A stretch of DNA of 64,000 nucleotides from Sipunculus nudus (GCA_026874595.1 CM049307.1:64912870-64976869), one strand, 5' to 3'. Positions 13,101-28,100 are shown, counted from the first letter of the stretch. The notes: generated from the letters alone by a model not told the origin. Numbers and translations are program-made.

Positions 13101-16100
13101 CTTATAGTCAGCTGAGCTAAAAAAGAGCCGGCCGGCCGGTAAGTAACGACGGCAGACGGAGGAACTGGAGGCGAGGCCGGCAGCCCCGAATGGAGGCAGT
13201 AGGGACCGACGCACTTACCTGCACACCAGGAAGGTCCAGGCGATCCAGCGGGACGGCTCCAGCCGGCCCCGGGGATAATGAAGGACTCCGGCGAGGAGCC
13301 GGCGACGAGAACGGCCGGGGAGAAAGTACCCGGGCGCCGGTGAGGGCGCCGGGCGGACTGAATCGGGTCTAGACGAATCGTCGAGATCCGACATAAGTGA
13401 TTAACAAACCCGGGACAATAAATGTAATATGGAATAGGCAGATGTGCTGGCAGAATGGGAGGCCGCGGGAACGGGGAAAGAAGTCCGTTTCCGTGAATGT
13501 AGAATTCAACGATTTAACTGTCTAAACCACTGGAGAGGTGACAGGACCGGCTGGAACGGACGATGAACGCAGCACGGCCGTGGTGCGGTCAACCAGGGTA
13601 GGCCCCCCCCCGCCACCCCCTCGGAGACAACCACGGGGTCAGACAACGGAATATAGGAGGGTGAACCCCCAAGTACTGGGGAATGAGCCCAATCCTGGAA
13701 AGGGCCCACTGGTCAGACGTCCAAGTCTGGCAGTGAAAACAAGGATCAGCCGGAACACGGTAGGAGTCAATGTTGGAGCGGCAACGAAAACAAGGGGGGT
13801 GGGAGACCCAACCGGGATTAAGAACCACAAAAGCCACAATAAGTGGGGTTCTCCATGGCGGGCAAGGGAAAAAGAAGACAACTTACAGTTCAGTTGGCAA
13901 ACTCATTAGTACAAACCCAACAGTGGACGAATCTCGCAGAGCGGGATCACACGTCCATCATGGCGAACGCCAGAAGAAAATGTGATTATGGGTAACGGAA
14001 GTGTGACCTAGATACACGGGATGGGCGATAATAGGCCCAATAAGGGAAAATTTTCGGTTGGCTTACTCTGGCGTATAAACTTTAACAGAGAAAATTCTCA
14101 TTATTACAGAAACATCTCACAATTATGTTTACGTAAGAAAACACATCTGCTCAGGTTTAAGAAAATATATGTGGGAGTTTCTTGTCAAAGCTTGGTGAAT
14201 TTGTCACATGACCACTCATTTGATTCATGGATGTTTCAAGGCATACTTTTGCCATTTTAGGATATACAGAAGTGTAAATTTAACTTGTTATGATGATGTA
14301 TACAACAATACTCACATTTAACAGCCTTCTTGAATGTTTGCCTGAACCTCTTTCCTTCTTTGTGTACACATCAATAAATCCTTCAAATATACATGAAATT
14401 ACATTTGTTCTAGATATAACATTCATTAATCTGTTTGAAAGAAGGGAATGACAAGTAATAACTGAGTCAGTTTCATATTTCTTAACATTTTTTTTCTATA
14501 TAGATTACATTTATACTTGACCATAACTGTCATTAATCTGTTTAAAAGAAGGGAATGAAAAGTAATAACTAAGTAACTTTCATATTTATTGATGAATAAT
14601 TCTAATATTTCTTATTTTCATATCTTTAATATTAACCCTTACTACTGTATCCACTCAGAACCAGTACCATGTGACAGATACATACAGTACAGCTGAAAGC
14701 TGCTTATGATGGCTGACATACCTGGGATCTGGGAGCAGGACTGCAGCATTCGTATAACATAGCCCAGCTCTCCCTGCATGTTGCCCTCTGCCAGTGTCTT
14801 CACAGTATCCAGCATGGCCTGGGCATCAGCTGTCCCATCACCTTCAGCATCAAACTGCTCAAATGCCTGCTCACAGCAATAAACAGATCACTCACTAACC
14901 AAACACATTACAAATAATGTCACTTCTATGAAAATCATTCCAAAAATAATTACATGGGACATTTTGCTATTCATAAATTTACAAAGCTACTTTATTTTCA
15001 GTGATAAAAATAAGATAATAGTTTGTCATAGTCACCATAGGGCATCTTTTCAAATTGACAATCAACACAAAAGAACAACATAATTTTCCTTTCTCATTAA
15101 TCTCCATGGGTGTCAAAACAGGTACCAATGAACACATAGTAAACTATGATGTTGTATGATGTTAACAGTTAGCCACTGATATATACAAACTATCAAAATG
15201 TACAGCCACAAAAACAAGTGACCTATTCACTTTTCATTAAACATGGTTACTGTCATTGTATTATTCAGTTTCAGTAACTATTGGTATATCATCAGTTTAA
15301 AACGGACATTGAATTTGACCCACCCTGACACACTCATCTCTCTCCACAGACCGGTTCATCAGGAACTCACAGAACTGAGCTATGGTGACTGATTCCTGTA
15401 AAGATAAACAAGGGACCCATGGGTCACTGTGCTCAGCTGAAGTTGACCTTGAAGGTAAAAATCTATAATAATTTCAAATGGAGATAAGGTCTAAGAGGAA
15501 GAGGTAATATAGGCCATGGCTGGTTTATATGACTGGTTTGTATTGATGGGCAAGAAATTGTTGCAAATTATATTTTGTGACCTACACCATGTGTTTCCTA
15601 ATGTTGAAACTGAAGCATGTGAGCAGTTTGTGAACAAATGATCAGTACTATTACCATGATCATTAGTTGGCTTTTTTATTAACTGTTGACATTTCAGTAG
15701 CTTACACATTTGTTCAACTGAATATAAAAGTTGATTCATAATTCTAAATTTCATCATCATAAATCTCAATCTTTTCAGATAACAGCACATCATCCATACA
15801 AATGTTTATTTATTTTTTACCACAAAAATATATCTTTTAAATTTGCAAAACAATAAATATCTAAAAATAATACTTGATTCAGATTTCACAATTTCAAATT
15901 GTGGCTTTATTTATCCATAATTTGCTTCATATTCATAAATTTAAGCATACTGATTGGTTTAATTATATTTGTTAAAATCATTTAAGAGAAAACTGATTTC
16001 TTTAAAAATGCTACATTAACACAACATGGCATCTTCTGGATTACACCTTGAATGACTTTTTCAAGGAAAGTTTTTGTATACTGGAAACAGCATTACAATT

Positions 16101-19100
16101 AAGGACTGCAGTGAAACAATAACAATTACTGCCTAACACTTGGTTGTTCAGGTTTGTGGGGGGGGGGGGAGGGGGAGGGGGGACTGGGGTGGTGATATGA
16201 GAATAACTGTACACCTTTCACAGCAGGGGATCTCCCCCCAGTGACTGTAACAAATCAGAAACCCTGGCATAGCTTACTTCCAGTGACCTGAAGTGGGACC
16301 CTGCCTCTGGACAAAGGAAATGACTACAATAGAGCCTCAAGAAAAAAATCAATAACTAGCCTAATTTTCAAGCTTTTATTTTCAAATTTCAGATTTGAAC
16401 AAATAAAATACTTATGTTTACATGCTGTGAAAATTAAATCAATAGTACTTACAGGAAAAAACGTGCCATGGTCAAAGCTGGGCAAAATTTAAGGTACTGA
16501 TTTTATTTTTATTCTAATAACTTAATAAAAATTTACAAAATTCAGATATAATTTTGGGTAAACAATTGAATCTTAATTAAACAAAGTTATATACTTGGGA
16601 AAATAGTCTCTAGCTTCAAAATTTTTCATGTTAAGTGAGTAAATATTTTTCCTGATTTTTTACAAAGTCCATTATGTTCAGTCCCATAACTTAAAGAAAT
16701 TATACTTAACGGACCTAATTTCTGGCATGTATATAGGAATTATATAGGAGATTACTTCTGGTAAATATTAAGAGAAACAGATAAGTGGTTTTGATATAAG
16801 GCAGTCCTGAAGTGTGATAATAGGCTTTTATGGGAAATTTTAGGTTTTTCCTAAATATCTCAAAGGAACGAAGTCATATTGACCCAATTTTTGGTATGGT
16901 AGGAGACTCTGGGTACATCTAACAGTATGCTGAATTTTGGATTCTAACAGTTTCAAAACGTGCCAGTCTTACGGACAGACAGATGGACGGACGACGGACA
17001 ATAGACCATAACTATAGCTCAGATGACTTACAGTCAGCTGAGCTAAAAATATTTTTGTATATAAGAAGCCAAAACCTATAAAAATGATCAAATTATTAAA
17101 TAAATAATTAAAAAACTTTATAAACCAATAATACAACCAGGTACTGACATCCTCCAATCCAATCTCAATGAGATGTCACTCCCCTGAAAGTTTACAAATT
17201 TAATGTAGTGTGGCAGTAGTCATCTGTGATACAGGCTGCCTCCAATCCCTGCTGCCACTATTATACATGACTCACATTTTACATTCTTGTGTTTGTGACA
17301 TATCTGTGTGAATTTGGCTGTGTATCTCAGGGGCTTCATAGGTTTGTCAAAGAGCAAGTTCAACAAATAGACAAGATGTGGTCGGACAATGGTCCTCAGA
17401 GGGCCGCGCGTTTCTGCTAGTGCTGGACTAGTTTACATATGGGTGAAAAATTAAGTTAAATTTGAAAAATATGACAAACAGAAACAGGTTTTATCCATAT
17501 GCATGAGGGAAAAAATTCTACAGGATCAAATGATATTAAAGAAGATATGTCTGATATTATGTGTGCAATAGTCTGATAGTCTGTTAGCCATATTTGATTT
17601 TGGGCAAGTCTGTAATTCAATATGTCTGGAGCCCTCATAGGTACCAATTACCCCTGTGCAACTGGGAAAGCTGCAGTATGTTGTTGTTGAGTTATTGCAT
17701 GCCAAAGAAAATCAGGGATTGGGCTGTGGCGTCCATATTGGAATTCCAATAAGTCTGTAATTTGATAGGTCTGGAGCCCCAAATAGGTACCAACCATCCC
17801 TGTGAATTCGGGAAAGCTGCAGTATGTTGTTGTTAAGTTATTGCGTGCAAAAGAAAGTGTTACTGACTGAAGAACGAACTGACAAGGTGATCACTATAGG
17901 GCACTGTTTTTCAAGCTGGGCCCTAATAAATTTAGTGTCTGACAGATACAATTGTGACAGACTCTTTGTCAAATTATGTCAGATTCCTCCGGATTTATGA
18001 GAAAATATGGAAAATGACCCCTTACGACATATTTGCATCTTTCCTGACAAACAGGAATTTCCAAGGAATGGAAAGAGAGGGGTTATGTGACATCACTTCA
18101 GAGCTTCCACCACCAATTATAAAACAAATTTAAACTGTGACATGTATAAACATATGAGTGCCGGGGCTGATTTACCTCGTTGCGTGCCAGCCTGTCTGAC
18201 AGCCATCGATGGAGCTGCTGACTGTGTTGCTGAATTATGTTCTCAGGCAGGTCCTCCCTACAAACATACCAGTCATGTCACTACCTATTTCATTTAGTGC
18301 ATTCTGTATAATTTCTAACATACAATAAATTGACAATCAGAAGTCATACCCTCAGCATATGCTACAACTAGACTTCTACCTTGGGTGACACCAACCTTTG
18401 CTTCACCTTTAGAAATGATGCTCCAGGAAAATATTTGATAAATATTGGGCCCACATTTCAGGGTCAGATTTGCAACTGCTAGATCCCCATACACTGAAAG
18501 ATCAATATACTCTATTGATTTCCTAACCTTCAGTTAATATAGCCAAATGAAGAACAAGTGACCCAGGGGCCATGACACTCAGCTGTCTAGAAAGACATTC
18601 ACAAAAGGAATTTTATCATCTGAATGCAAAATTTTGCAGGTGGTATCCAAACTCAATTGAAGCATAGCTCAACAGATATGGGTAACAGAGACCTAAGTTT
18701 AGGTTTCCAAGGAGATTTTTCATGGACCTCCAAGGATGTCAAGTAAGAAGTTTCTAGGTCCAATAGTTACAATTTGTGTCTTGATAACAGATGACCACAT
18801 CTTTGAAGGTCTCAAAAATAGAGAAAAAAATGCGAAAAATTCAAAACAAGGCCTACAGGCCTAATGCGAACCTGTGCAATGAGATTACACCAGGTATAAT
18901 GCTTCAATGCTGGACCATTACTTTTCAAGAACATGTGTAACATGAATATAAACAATGCAAGTACTCAACACTTAGAACAAGAAACAAATAAACAAACATC
19001 ACTGCTGAAATCCTAGCATGGGTGGACACAACACAAAAACTAGAATACAGGTAGTCAACAAGCGACTACTTGTATCTGCCAAAATCAGAGTGGAACGGGT

Positions 19101-22100
19101 GAAGTAAGGCATGGATTGAGTGGCAAGGGGAAATAGAGTGAGGTGTGACATTACATAATAGCCTGGATGTCTGCAGCCGAAATGTGTATGTAGGTTGCGC
19201 CACCTACCACAAAATCCATAAAGCTGTCCAAGATGTATAAACATGCAAAATTTTAGGCAGACAAGTCAAACCACTACTGAGATATGAGTGATTTTAGCCC
19301 ACGGCATACAATCAGATGGATGCTGTGCAAAAATGTTGGCAGGTGCGCCATCACTTTTGTGTATTATTAAGAGCTATGTGAGATCTATACACATGCAAAA
19401 TTTCAGGGGGATATGTCAAACCAGTCCTGAAATATAAGCCTGAATGTCTCCAGCATATACATAAATGTAGGTGGCGCCACCTGCCACAAAATTAAGAAAA
19501 CTATCCAAGATGTATAAACAAGCAAAATTTTAGGCATTACCACTACTGAGATATGAATGATTTTAGCCCACGGCAGACAACATACGGACATTGTGCCAAA
19601 TTGGTGGCATGTGGCACCACCGATTTTATGTATGATTTAGAGCTATGTAAGATCTATACACATGCAAAATTTTTAGGGGGATATGTCAAACCAGTCCTGA
19701 GATATAAGCCTTAATGTTTGCAGCGTATACATAAATGAAGGTGGCACCACCTGTCAAAATATTGAGAAAGCTATCAAAGACGTATAAACCTGCAAAATTT
19801 TAGGCAGATATGTCAAACCACTGCCAAGATATGAGTGATTTTATTCCATGGCAAACAAACAGACGGACACTGTGCAAAAATGATTACAGGTGGCGCCACC
19901 AGTTTTGCGTATGATAAAGAGCTATGTGAAATCTATAAACATGCAAAATTTTTGCTCAATCGGTCGAATGGTTCCAGAGATATGAGCTTGGATGTCTGTA
20001 GCATAAATCTAAATGCAGGTGGTGCCACCTGCCATAAAATCAAGAGAGCTGTCAAGGATGTATAAACCTGCAAATTTCAGGTGGTAAGTCAAAACCACTG
20101 CCAAGATATAAGTTATTTTATCCCAAGGCAGATGAACAGATGGACGCTGTGCAAAAATGATGCAGGTGGTGCCACCAGTTTTGCGTATGATAAAGAGCAA
20201 TGGGAGATCTATACACATGCAAAATTTTGGCTCAACTGGTTAAACGGTTCCCAAGATATGAGCTTGGATGTCTGGAACTTAAACGTATGTAGGTGGAGCC
20301 AACTGTCGAAAATCAAGAAAGCTGCCCAAGATGTATACACATGCAAAATTTCAGGTCGATAAGTCCAACCAATGCAGAGATATGAGTGTTTTTACCCCAA
20401 GCCAGATGAACAGATGGACACTGTGCAAAAATCTAAGAAAATGCAGTTAGAAAAAAATAAACAAATGATGACTAATAACTGATTATTTGCAAAAAATTTG
20501 GTGATGCTAGCTCCTGCCATTTTTGATATAGGTATGGTTAACTAGAGACGACGCATGACGCAGTGATACAAAATGGACCATGCAGCAACATTGCATAAGC
20601 TCACAGGTTGGCTAAAAATCGGATAATTTTTTTAGATGACTAATCTTTTGCAAAAAAAATTGGTGGTGCTAGCTCCTGCCCTTTTTGAGATAGCTATGAC
20701 ACACAACGGACGACAGAAGACAGACGACACCACAACATTGCATAAGCTCACAGATTCGCTAAAAATGCAAACCAAGTTTTTTCAAACAGCTGAAAGATAT
20801 AGTTCCAATAATCTGGGAATTCTGTGTCTAGACATTGTGTCTAGACGTCTAGACACTGTGTCTAGAGGTCTAGACACAATGTCTAGACACCCGCCCAAGC
20901 CAGGTCAGTTGCCATGGTGATGTCTGGACCCCACCTGGTTGTATTGAGTGACCTCTTGACTTGGCTGCTGAAACTCAGCATGTTGTCAAATCTGTTTTCA
21001 AACACAGAAAGCCTTTTTCAATTGGCTACAATGCTTTATTAAAGCTGTATTTACCCAATCTATTCTTATAAAACTGGCAGAACCCTACCATAGAATAATT
21101 CTTGTAAAGTTTAAACCAATCAGCTTAACAGTTTCTTCATAAATCAGTGTATAAGCTAGAAGACTTTCAAATTACATTTTCGCTTGTAAAAAGAAAGATC
21201 AATGTAGGTTGTGCCCCCAGTACCTCAATTTCAGATATGACATATGTGAAAAACATTGGTATAAAATCTGGTGATTACAGCTCTAGCCATTTCTGAGATT
21301 TTAATTTTAGTGAGCTTTTTTGGATGAATAAGTTCAACCTCCTGTAACTCGGCCAAAAATCTCTGAACTGAAACTATTCAAAACAAACTTAAGAGTGTTT
21401 GTTCCAGGGATCGTTTCTGTGAAATACAGGACAATTTGGCTGGACACTTTCGGAGAAGAAGATTTTAAAACTTTTTTAGCTTTTTCCCTATAAAATCAAA
21501 GAAAATGCAGTTAGAAAAAAATAAACAAAATCCAATAGAGTTTTTCAGATGACTGGTTATTTGCAAAAAAATTGGTGATGCTAGCTCCTGCCTTTTTTGA
21601 GATAGCTATGGTTAACCTACAGACTACGCACGACAGACGCCACCGCACCATCGCATAAGCTGACAGGTTCGCTATAAAATCAAGGTCTGCAGAAATTGAT
21701 GAAAAACTCAATGATGAATATGCAAGCAAAGAATCATAGCGATCAATGCATTTGTTGTTCAGATACTGGAGCTTTTGTATCAAAATTTTTATTATTCTGG
21801 GGGTACTTCTGAGCCCAATAGCAAGAAAGATATGGGTTGCAGAGACCTAATTTAACGTTTCCAAGGAGATTTCATGTACCCCTGGATATCAAGTAAGAAG
21901 ATTCTAGGTTCAATGGTTACAATTTGTGCCCTGTTAATGGATGACTGCATATTTGAACGTCTCTAAAAGAGGAAAAAAATGCATAAAAATTCGAAAAAAA
22001 ATTTAGGTGGCACCACCAGTCTGCAGGAATTGATGAAACACTTCATGATGAATAAGCAGGCAAAGAATCATGGTGATCAATGAATTAGTTGATCAGATAC

Positions 22101-25100
22101 TGCAGCTTTTGTATCAAATTTTCCACAATTCTGGGGGGTATTTCTGAACCCCATAGCTTGGAGGATATGAGTAACAGACACCTTATTTCAGGATTTCAAA
22201 GGAGATTTTCCATTGACCTCCCAGGATGTCAATTTGGAAGATTGCAGGTCTAGTGGTTACAATTTGTGCCTGGTTAATGGCAGACAGACACTAAGATGGA
22301 CGGACAGACGGACAACAGACAAATAGTGATCGCTATAGCTCAGGTGACTTTCAGTCACCTGAGCTAAAAATCAATTGTGTTCTTTCTCTTGTAGTTGGCC
22401 ATATATAATTGAAGTTTGAAACCAATATGTCACATCAAACTTGAATTATCCTCTGGAGACAATTTTGTGGACAGTATGCCCCTACAACCTTGACTTTTGA
22501 CCTTCTGATCCCTAATTCATTTAGGTTCTTCACCTACTGGTAGGTCAGCTAGATGCGCAAGAAGGAAGGTTTGGGATAGAAAGTTTGGCTTCAAACTCTT
22601 CCAAAATCTTTTTAAATAAGTGGGTCCTATGAACCTTGAACTTTGACCTCATGACCCCAAAATCATTAGGGTTCTTGCTTTGTGGTTGGCCATACATAAG
22701 TCAAGATTGAAATCCTTATGTCAATCCAAACAAGAGTTATCATCTGGAAACAAATTTGTCAATGATCAAAACAATGATTGATTATTAATTAGTGGTTTTG
22801 GAGAAGTTTTGAGAAGCAGTTAAACTCCTCTCAATTGATATATAGGCCAACATACTGGCTAATATATCAAATACCTCTATGTGAATGTAGTAAACATAGA
22901 TCTGAATCTAAAAGTGGACACAAGATTGTTCTAAAATTTGTTTGAATATATTTTATGAAAGTGTAACTTCTGACAATATAAAGCCTAACTTTGTGAAAAA
23001 CATTGATCGATCATCTGCAACAGCCGTGCCATGTGGATGACTTACTTGATTTTAGATGCTGCATTGCGGAGTGTCTCTGTATCAAACAGGCTGGCTATGT
23101 TGCAGATCACATGTGCATCAGATTCTGAAATATTTGTCAACTTGTACATTTAACACTCACTTAATATTTAGCCAGTACAGTCCTAGCACTTGTACATAAC
23201 ACACATCACGATTACATATGCATAAACATTTAATCTTCATTCATCATCCAACAAAGCAAAAACATAGTCACATAATCACAACTCAGTAGCACATTGGCAT
23301 CAGTGGTCCAGATGTGTAGATGAACCATTCCACAGAGGTACATACACATTTGCAACTATGGACTGTGTGTATCCGCTAAATCATAGAGGCATTGTTAAAG
23401 TAAGGTATTGAATGTTCCTGACATGACATGACTCCAAATTTGTGGCATCAGTGATGCCAAGTAAACTCCTCAAATATGTGCAATTGTCACCAAAAACAGA
23501 TCTACAAATGGATACATGATGCCAAATATCTGGCCGAGACACCAATCCACTACTGAGAAACTAGAATATCAGCAGAAGCTGAAAAAAGCCCTCAGCCAAT
23601 AGAACAGTGTTTATAGGCGGTAACAGTAACAAGTACGAAATATTTGATCTCACATGGATGTATATCTGTTCATGTCTCAGTTATAAATATAAACTGCAGA
23701 GGTATGTACCATGTTTCATTACAATCCATTAAATGCTTCCTGAGAAATAAGCTCTTAAGTTTTACTCTATTCTAAGCTATGTGACCTTGAAAAGTAGGTC
23801 AAGGTCACCCATCCTTGAACATTACCAAGATTTTGTAAATATGCATCAGCACTGAAGAAATGAAGTTAATGTGTTGAATACCTTTGGAGACATCCCCCTC
23901 ACAAGGCCAGAGTTCAAAAATCAAGGAAAAAATCATTAAAAATCAGAAACTGTAAGTGGCACCCCCTTACTTGTGAAGCAGGTACAGACCATCAGTCCTA
24001 ATGATCATAGTAAGTTTTGTAAAAATCCACCCAAAGGGTCCTGAGATATAAGCTTCTAAGTGTTTTCTATAATCAGCTCTAAAATGTAGAAAAATAGGTC
24101 AAGGTCACCCATCTTCGAACTTGACTGAGATTTTGTCAATATACATCTTCACCGAAGAAATTGAATTCCTACAGTGAATCCTTTCAGAGTTATCCTGCTC
24201 ACAAGGCCAAAGACAAAAAATCCAAGAAAAATTCATTAAAAATCAGAAATCATTAGTGGCACCCCCTTACTAGTGAAGCAGGTACAGACCATCACTCCCT
24301 ATAATTATAGAAAGTTTTGTGAAAATCCATCCAATGGTTCCTGAGAAATAAGCTTCTAAGTGTTTTTCTATAATCGGCTCTAAAACGTAGAAAAATAGGT
24401 CAAGGTCACCAATCTTCGAACTTGACCGAGATTTTGTCAATGTACATCTTCACCAAGGAAATAAAATTCCTATAGTGAATCCTTTTAGAGATATCCCGCT
24501 TACAAGGCCAAAGTGGAAAAATCTAAGAAATATTCATAAAAAATCAGAAATTGTAGGTGGCACCCCCTTACTTGTGCAGCAGGTTCAGACCATCAGTCCC
24601 CCCCCTTAATCAGAATGCTTAGGCTTAGGTAATAACTTGCATGTACAGACAAAATATTACAACAGACCATAACTAAATTGCTGATCGCAGGTTGTAGGTG
24701 TGATAAACTCTGCCTCGCCGACCCCTGTAGTTCTCGCCCAGCTTTGATTAGGGTGGCTTTAAAGGATAGCTTTGATCTTTGAGAATAAGTTGAGTTTATG
24801 TGCGCCTCCGTTATTCACTCACAGAGTTTCCTGGCCAGCTTATTACTAACCAATATAAGGGAATTTTGATTAGCTGGAACTGTTGCTTACAACTGCTGTC
24901 AATCCTTGCAAGATTTGACACGTGTACCAAGCCAACTGACCTCGCCACAGAATTCAATGTCGAAAGATCTACGATCAGCCACATTTACGTTTCATTTGAT
25001 TAATTTGAAATAAAACTGTGTTCACAAACTTGTACATAAACCGATCCTCTCGCTTGTCATTTCCATAAAAATACAGTACAATATAAAGGTTCCTGTAGTT

Positions 25101-28100
25101 AACCTATCTGCCCAGAGATGGCAGCACTCAGGTCATGTCAGGTCATTCCAGTTATCATGGCAACCACGCATGACATTATTGTAGGTACGATACCCATTGT
25201 TTCCAGTGCAGGGCTGTTCACCAATAATTATCTTATATTAATTGATTAATTATTAATATTATATATTAATCTGTTCCACATTAACTTTGTTTTGTGGATA
25301 CATTAATATGTTTATTATCTCACACAAGTACAGGGTAGTTAATTTTGGCTTGAAACAATACTTTTGAAGTCTCCCAGCAACATTGTCCCAGCTCATGGAC
25401 TTCTATATCCAATTCACCTGTTTTATGCATTGTTATGGTTTTGTGTGTAAGTAAACACAGTCCATGTGTGTCTGTTTACCATAACAAGATTGCGTGAACG
25501 GAGGTCTGATCGTACTCATGTGTGACAATGATAAAACAAGGTGAAGAATAAAAAAAAGAAACAGATAAAACACCGACTAGTTTGGAGCTTGAAAATCTTG
25601 AATTGTGAAGTTGTGCAGTACAGCCACCAAGTGATATGTGTACATTTTGGGCCATGGTGTAAGTTTATTTCCACTTGTGTGCAGGAGTAAGCAAACAGTT
25701 TTAGTACAAATAGCTGGCACATATTTTCATAATATTGTAAGGAGAAACATATATACCTGGTATGTGAATAGGTCCTTATCTATAAAAGGCACTTAGATGT
25801 TCCTGTCATAATTCACATCTTTCAGGATCAGATTTCATATATCAGAAAATTTCCAATCAAAATTTCAATATATATCTAATTGTTCCATATTATCTATATA
25901 TTCATACAATAATGTAGTTACCCCAGTGAATTCTGAAAAAGTGAATGATGGATGGATCTTATAAAAGTTATAACTGACAGTACATCTGATGAAATTTGTG
26001 CAAGTAACTGTGTGAAAACACATTTAGAGCATGTGCTGAAAGAAAGAAGAGGATCTTTTGACTATCCTAAATTACTGATTTGGACAACCTTGCTCTAATA
26101 TTAGACACCAAGGAATAAATAAACAGATGACAATGCAGTAGTCATGAGCTTTAGGTAGCATGAAATGCTGATGATTTAATTTTGGGAAAATTTGGCTATA
26201 TGCTTTATAACAGAGAAAAGATACATTGTACTGATTTAACTGCACATATTATTACGTGGTAAAATAAAAGGCATTTTCTAACTGATTCAGATTCTAAACA
26301 TTAAATTTTAAGGATCACCATTTCTGTATTACAAACACTTAGTTGTGAGAAATCAGGAAAGTCCAACACTGACCTGAGTCTTGTTCCTCATCTGAGGCTG
26401 CATCTTCTTCCTGTAGTAAAAGTAAAGACATAATATATTACAGCTTCACTGGCATGGTCGTAATGAAATAACATGCATAAGATATCACATAAATGTAAAT
26501 ACACAAGATATCACAGTAAATACATAAGATATTACAGCTTCACTCAGTTCACTGGCATGGTCGTAATAAAATAACATGCATAAGATATCACATAAAAGTA
26601 AAAACACAAGATATCACAGTTTTATCAGCATGGGTATAATAAAAGAATATACAAGTTATCACAGTTTTCAGGTATTAGTACTGCATAATTTCCTGTTGAA
26701 TGGGATCAGGCAGTCTTCTAAGAGCACATGTATGTTTCCGAGCATGAGATCATGTTTGTAGGGCACATGGTTTCATAGGCCCAGTTATTCTTATAATCAG
26801 GATATTCTTGGTTTCCTGATGAGTGCCCTGCTACCTGGAATGATGTAATAAAGCCTCCAGCAGCCCTATACTAAGGCTGGGCATCAGAGGAGATGCTTAC
26901 TAAGGATGATGCAATCAAAGCCTCTGTGCAGGAAACTTTTCTTTAGTCTAACATATTACTGACTGAGTGATGCAGTCATGGCCTTAAATTATGAAATGTA
27001 GGTTTCTAAGACCTTCAGGCTGGACCTGGCCCAATATTCTGTGGGTTGCAACACATGTACTGCATTAAATTTTAGGATTTTCAGTTTTATAGTATTTTGT
27101 AAGGGTTCCATGTTCACAATCTCACGAGTATATCCATCATTATATATGTATATGGATTTGTAATAAGCATGAGCACAAAATCTTAAAATCTGACCATGGA
27201 TGACCTAAGGGAATAAACAACTTTACTCCATTCCACAACCCCTGTCCAGCTGTTTGTTCGTGATAATTCTTATATGTTGCACTAAAGTTTACCTTATTCA
27301 ACTCAGAGGTAAGTCAGGCAAATGTGGTGATTATACATCACTGTAGTAATTTTTACATTACACATGTTCTTCCAACAGAACATGGATAAACAGATATGGC
27401 TAAAACTGATGCCATCCTTTTTGCAGCCTCTTTCTAAGTACAAGTATACACTGTCCCAGTGTCACAGAGTAAAAATTTCAAATGCTTAACAATTATTAAT
27501 GCTCATTTCAACAATTATGACCAATTCTCACACGCACAAACAATCGTCATGTTAAATCATTCAGTTTAAATATCTGCACTTGACCACTCATTCCCAACTT
27601 GTCTTGCATGGTGCAGATGATAGCACATAGGTCTTGTTAACACAAGATTGTTAGTTCGAGACCAGGTCAAGAGCTTCACAATTGACCTCACCACCAGAAC
27701 CCTTATTCCCTGTAGTTTTGACCTTATTATTATAATGAGCCCCCAAAATGCTCCTACACAGGTCTTTCTTGTGACAGCTATATACAGGACAATCAAGATG
27801 TCACAAAGATTTATGATGTAGATGTCACATTGACGGTGTGATCATCTTGAATCGCTGAACTGATGAATATATCTCAGTCACTGTGAACCCTCTTGCAATA
27901 TTTTGGATTATTTATCTCATACCAATTACTATATGCCATGCAGGTAAGACATTATTATTCATGCAATAGTTGGAGGAATGGCTCCTGCACCCTTTCACCT
28001 AAAAATTTTTATACTGTCTCCTTTGTATAAAAAAAACATGCTGACATGGGTATTGGTACAGAATACATGTGTTCTTTTTGGAAGAGGTCTCCAAAATTAT

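Larger units (their letters stand above)
7470..14133 (-). mobile_element. DIRS-like tyrosine-recombinase retrotransposon, decayed and interrupted
   Basis: Terminal segments at 7206-7365 and 13968-14133 are inverted copies, as DIRS elements have inverted rather than direct terminal repeats. Between them, on the minus strand, come a gag-like start (about 13870-13130), an unrelated inserted element (9914-13118), more gag-like sequence (9900-8640) and a tyrosine recombinase (8620-7702). The interior is GC-rich against an AT-rich background. No reverse transcriptase or RNase H motif was found, so it looks like an internally deleted, non-autonomous derivative. Confidence 0.8.
18553..22365 (+). mobile_element. 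Fixed-end modular repeat element, copy with a different interior
   Basis: Begins AACAAGTGACCCAGGGGCC and ends with the hairpin AGCTCAGGTGACT / AGTCACCTGAGCT (22337-22365). The interior holds ~347-bp-type units (18640-18840, 21690-22260), a ~275-bp tandem array (19190-20420), repeats with GCTAGCTCCTGCC (20500, 20665, 21580) and a 67-bp palindrome at 20824. It may be several nested copies. Confidence 0.65.
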
